Positions 6,111 to 6,181 of a stretch of 6,181 nucleotides of DNA are shown here, piece after piece; the stretch's first letter is position 1; every line of letters starts with the position of its first letter. The position numbers and the translations under genes are program-made. Source of the DNA: Planctomycetota bacterium (lineage in GTDB: Bacteria > Planctomycetota > UBA11346); the NCBI GenBank assembly GCA_024641365.1, contig JAHEDF010000250.1, positions 1-6,181 on the forward strand, read 5' to 3'. The notes beneath the pieces are model-generated. The model was given only the letters and a program-made list of their open reading frames with translations. It did not search any database and had not been told where the DNA came from.

Positions 6111-6141
6111 CATTGGGGCTTCGCCTTCGTTACGGCCAATG
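6111..6141. repeat. Inverted repeat CATTGG / CCAATG with inner GGCTTCGCC
   Basis: The 6-bp arms at 6111-6116 and 6136-6141 enclose a small hairpin, GGC-TTC-GCC (6117-6125). The segment is more GC-rich than the DNA to its left and leads directly into the tRNA-like end, as if both belong to one inserted unit. Confidence 0.4.
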
Positions 6142-6153
6142 CTCGCCGTCTGG

Positions 6154-6181
6154 GTTATGGATAACGAGGTCGCAGGTTCAA
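6154..6181 (+). other. tRNA-like 3' half (T-arm) running off the window edge
   Basis: The last bases fit tRNA positions 44-58: AGGTC as variable loop (6167-6171), GCAGG as 5' T-stem (6172-6176) and TTCAA as the start of the T-loop (6177-6181). Upstream it does not fit: the five bases either side of the expected anticodon loop (CTGGG and TAACG) do not pair. Instead there is a palindrome GTTAT-GG-ATAAC (6154-6165), and no D-arm is visible. It is therefore more likely a tRNA fragment or tRNA-derived repeat than a working tRNA, but the 3' side is not in view. Confidence 0.3.

Larger units (their letters stand above)
5741..6181. other. Non-coding repeat- and hairpin-rich right end
   Basis: No supportable gene is seen in these 441 bases. 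They hold the T-rich tail of repeat copy A, repeat copy B, a nested hairpin at 5937-5973, a strong AT-rich hairpin at 5983-6006, a short direct repeat, an inverted repeat at 6111-6141 and a tRNA T-arm-like end. One frame is open from ATG 6038 to the edge, but it reads through the inverted repeat and T-arm sequence and looks spurious. Confidence 0.6.

Noticed and set aside
6038..6181. Open frame from ATG 6038 to the window edge (starts MRTTAEYSVF)
   Set aside because: It runs through the inverted repeat and the T-arm, giving the RSQVQ-type peptide that is a known by-product of translating tRNA 3' halves. There is no ribosome-binding site.

Overview
The window is bacterial. It holds one very large gene, a few small genes at its edges, and a repeat- and hairpin-rich stretch at the right end. 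The large protein combines a Sec signal peptide, helical-repeat segments, PQQ-type beta-propeller blades and a PDZ domain. That layout is familiar from large exported proteins of Planctomycetota and related PVC-group bacteria. I infer such a moderate-GC organism, but only from this architecture; no marker gene is present.

Layout. Bases 1-342: the last codons of an unidentified upstream gene, then a likely 49-residue single-pass membrane protein (87-236), an inverted repeat and a clear intrinsic terminator (317-342). Bases 343-572: a leader with a repeat-flanked hairpin (491-540) and no convincing promoter. Bases 573-4718: a 1381-residue exported double-propeller protein with a PDZ domain inserted in the second propeller. 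Bases 4719-5231: no supportable gene, but two interleaved inverted repeats that could form a pseudoknot. Bases 5232-5740: two divergent small genes. The minus-strand gene encodes an 83-residue membrane protein and the plus-strand gene a 51-residue protein. Each has a GGAGG ribosome-binding site, and they share a short intergenic region with a small dyad. Bases 5741-6181: non-coding, with two copies of a roughly 55-bp repeat (the first forms the 3' end of the 51-residue reading frame), two strong hairpins, a further inverted repeat and, at the very edge, a sequence matching the T-arm of a tRNA.

No enzyme, defence system, transposase or CRISPR array is visible. The large protein is most likely an extracytoplasmic protein-interaction scaffold. 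The terminator and the 230-bp gap make it look like a single-gene transcription unit. I see no functional link between it and the small membrane proteins beyond proximity.
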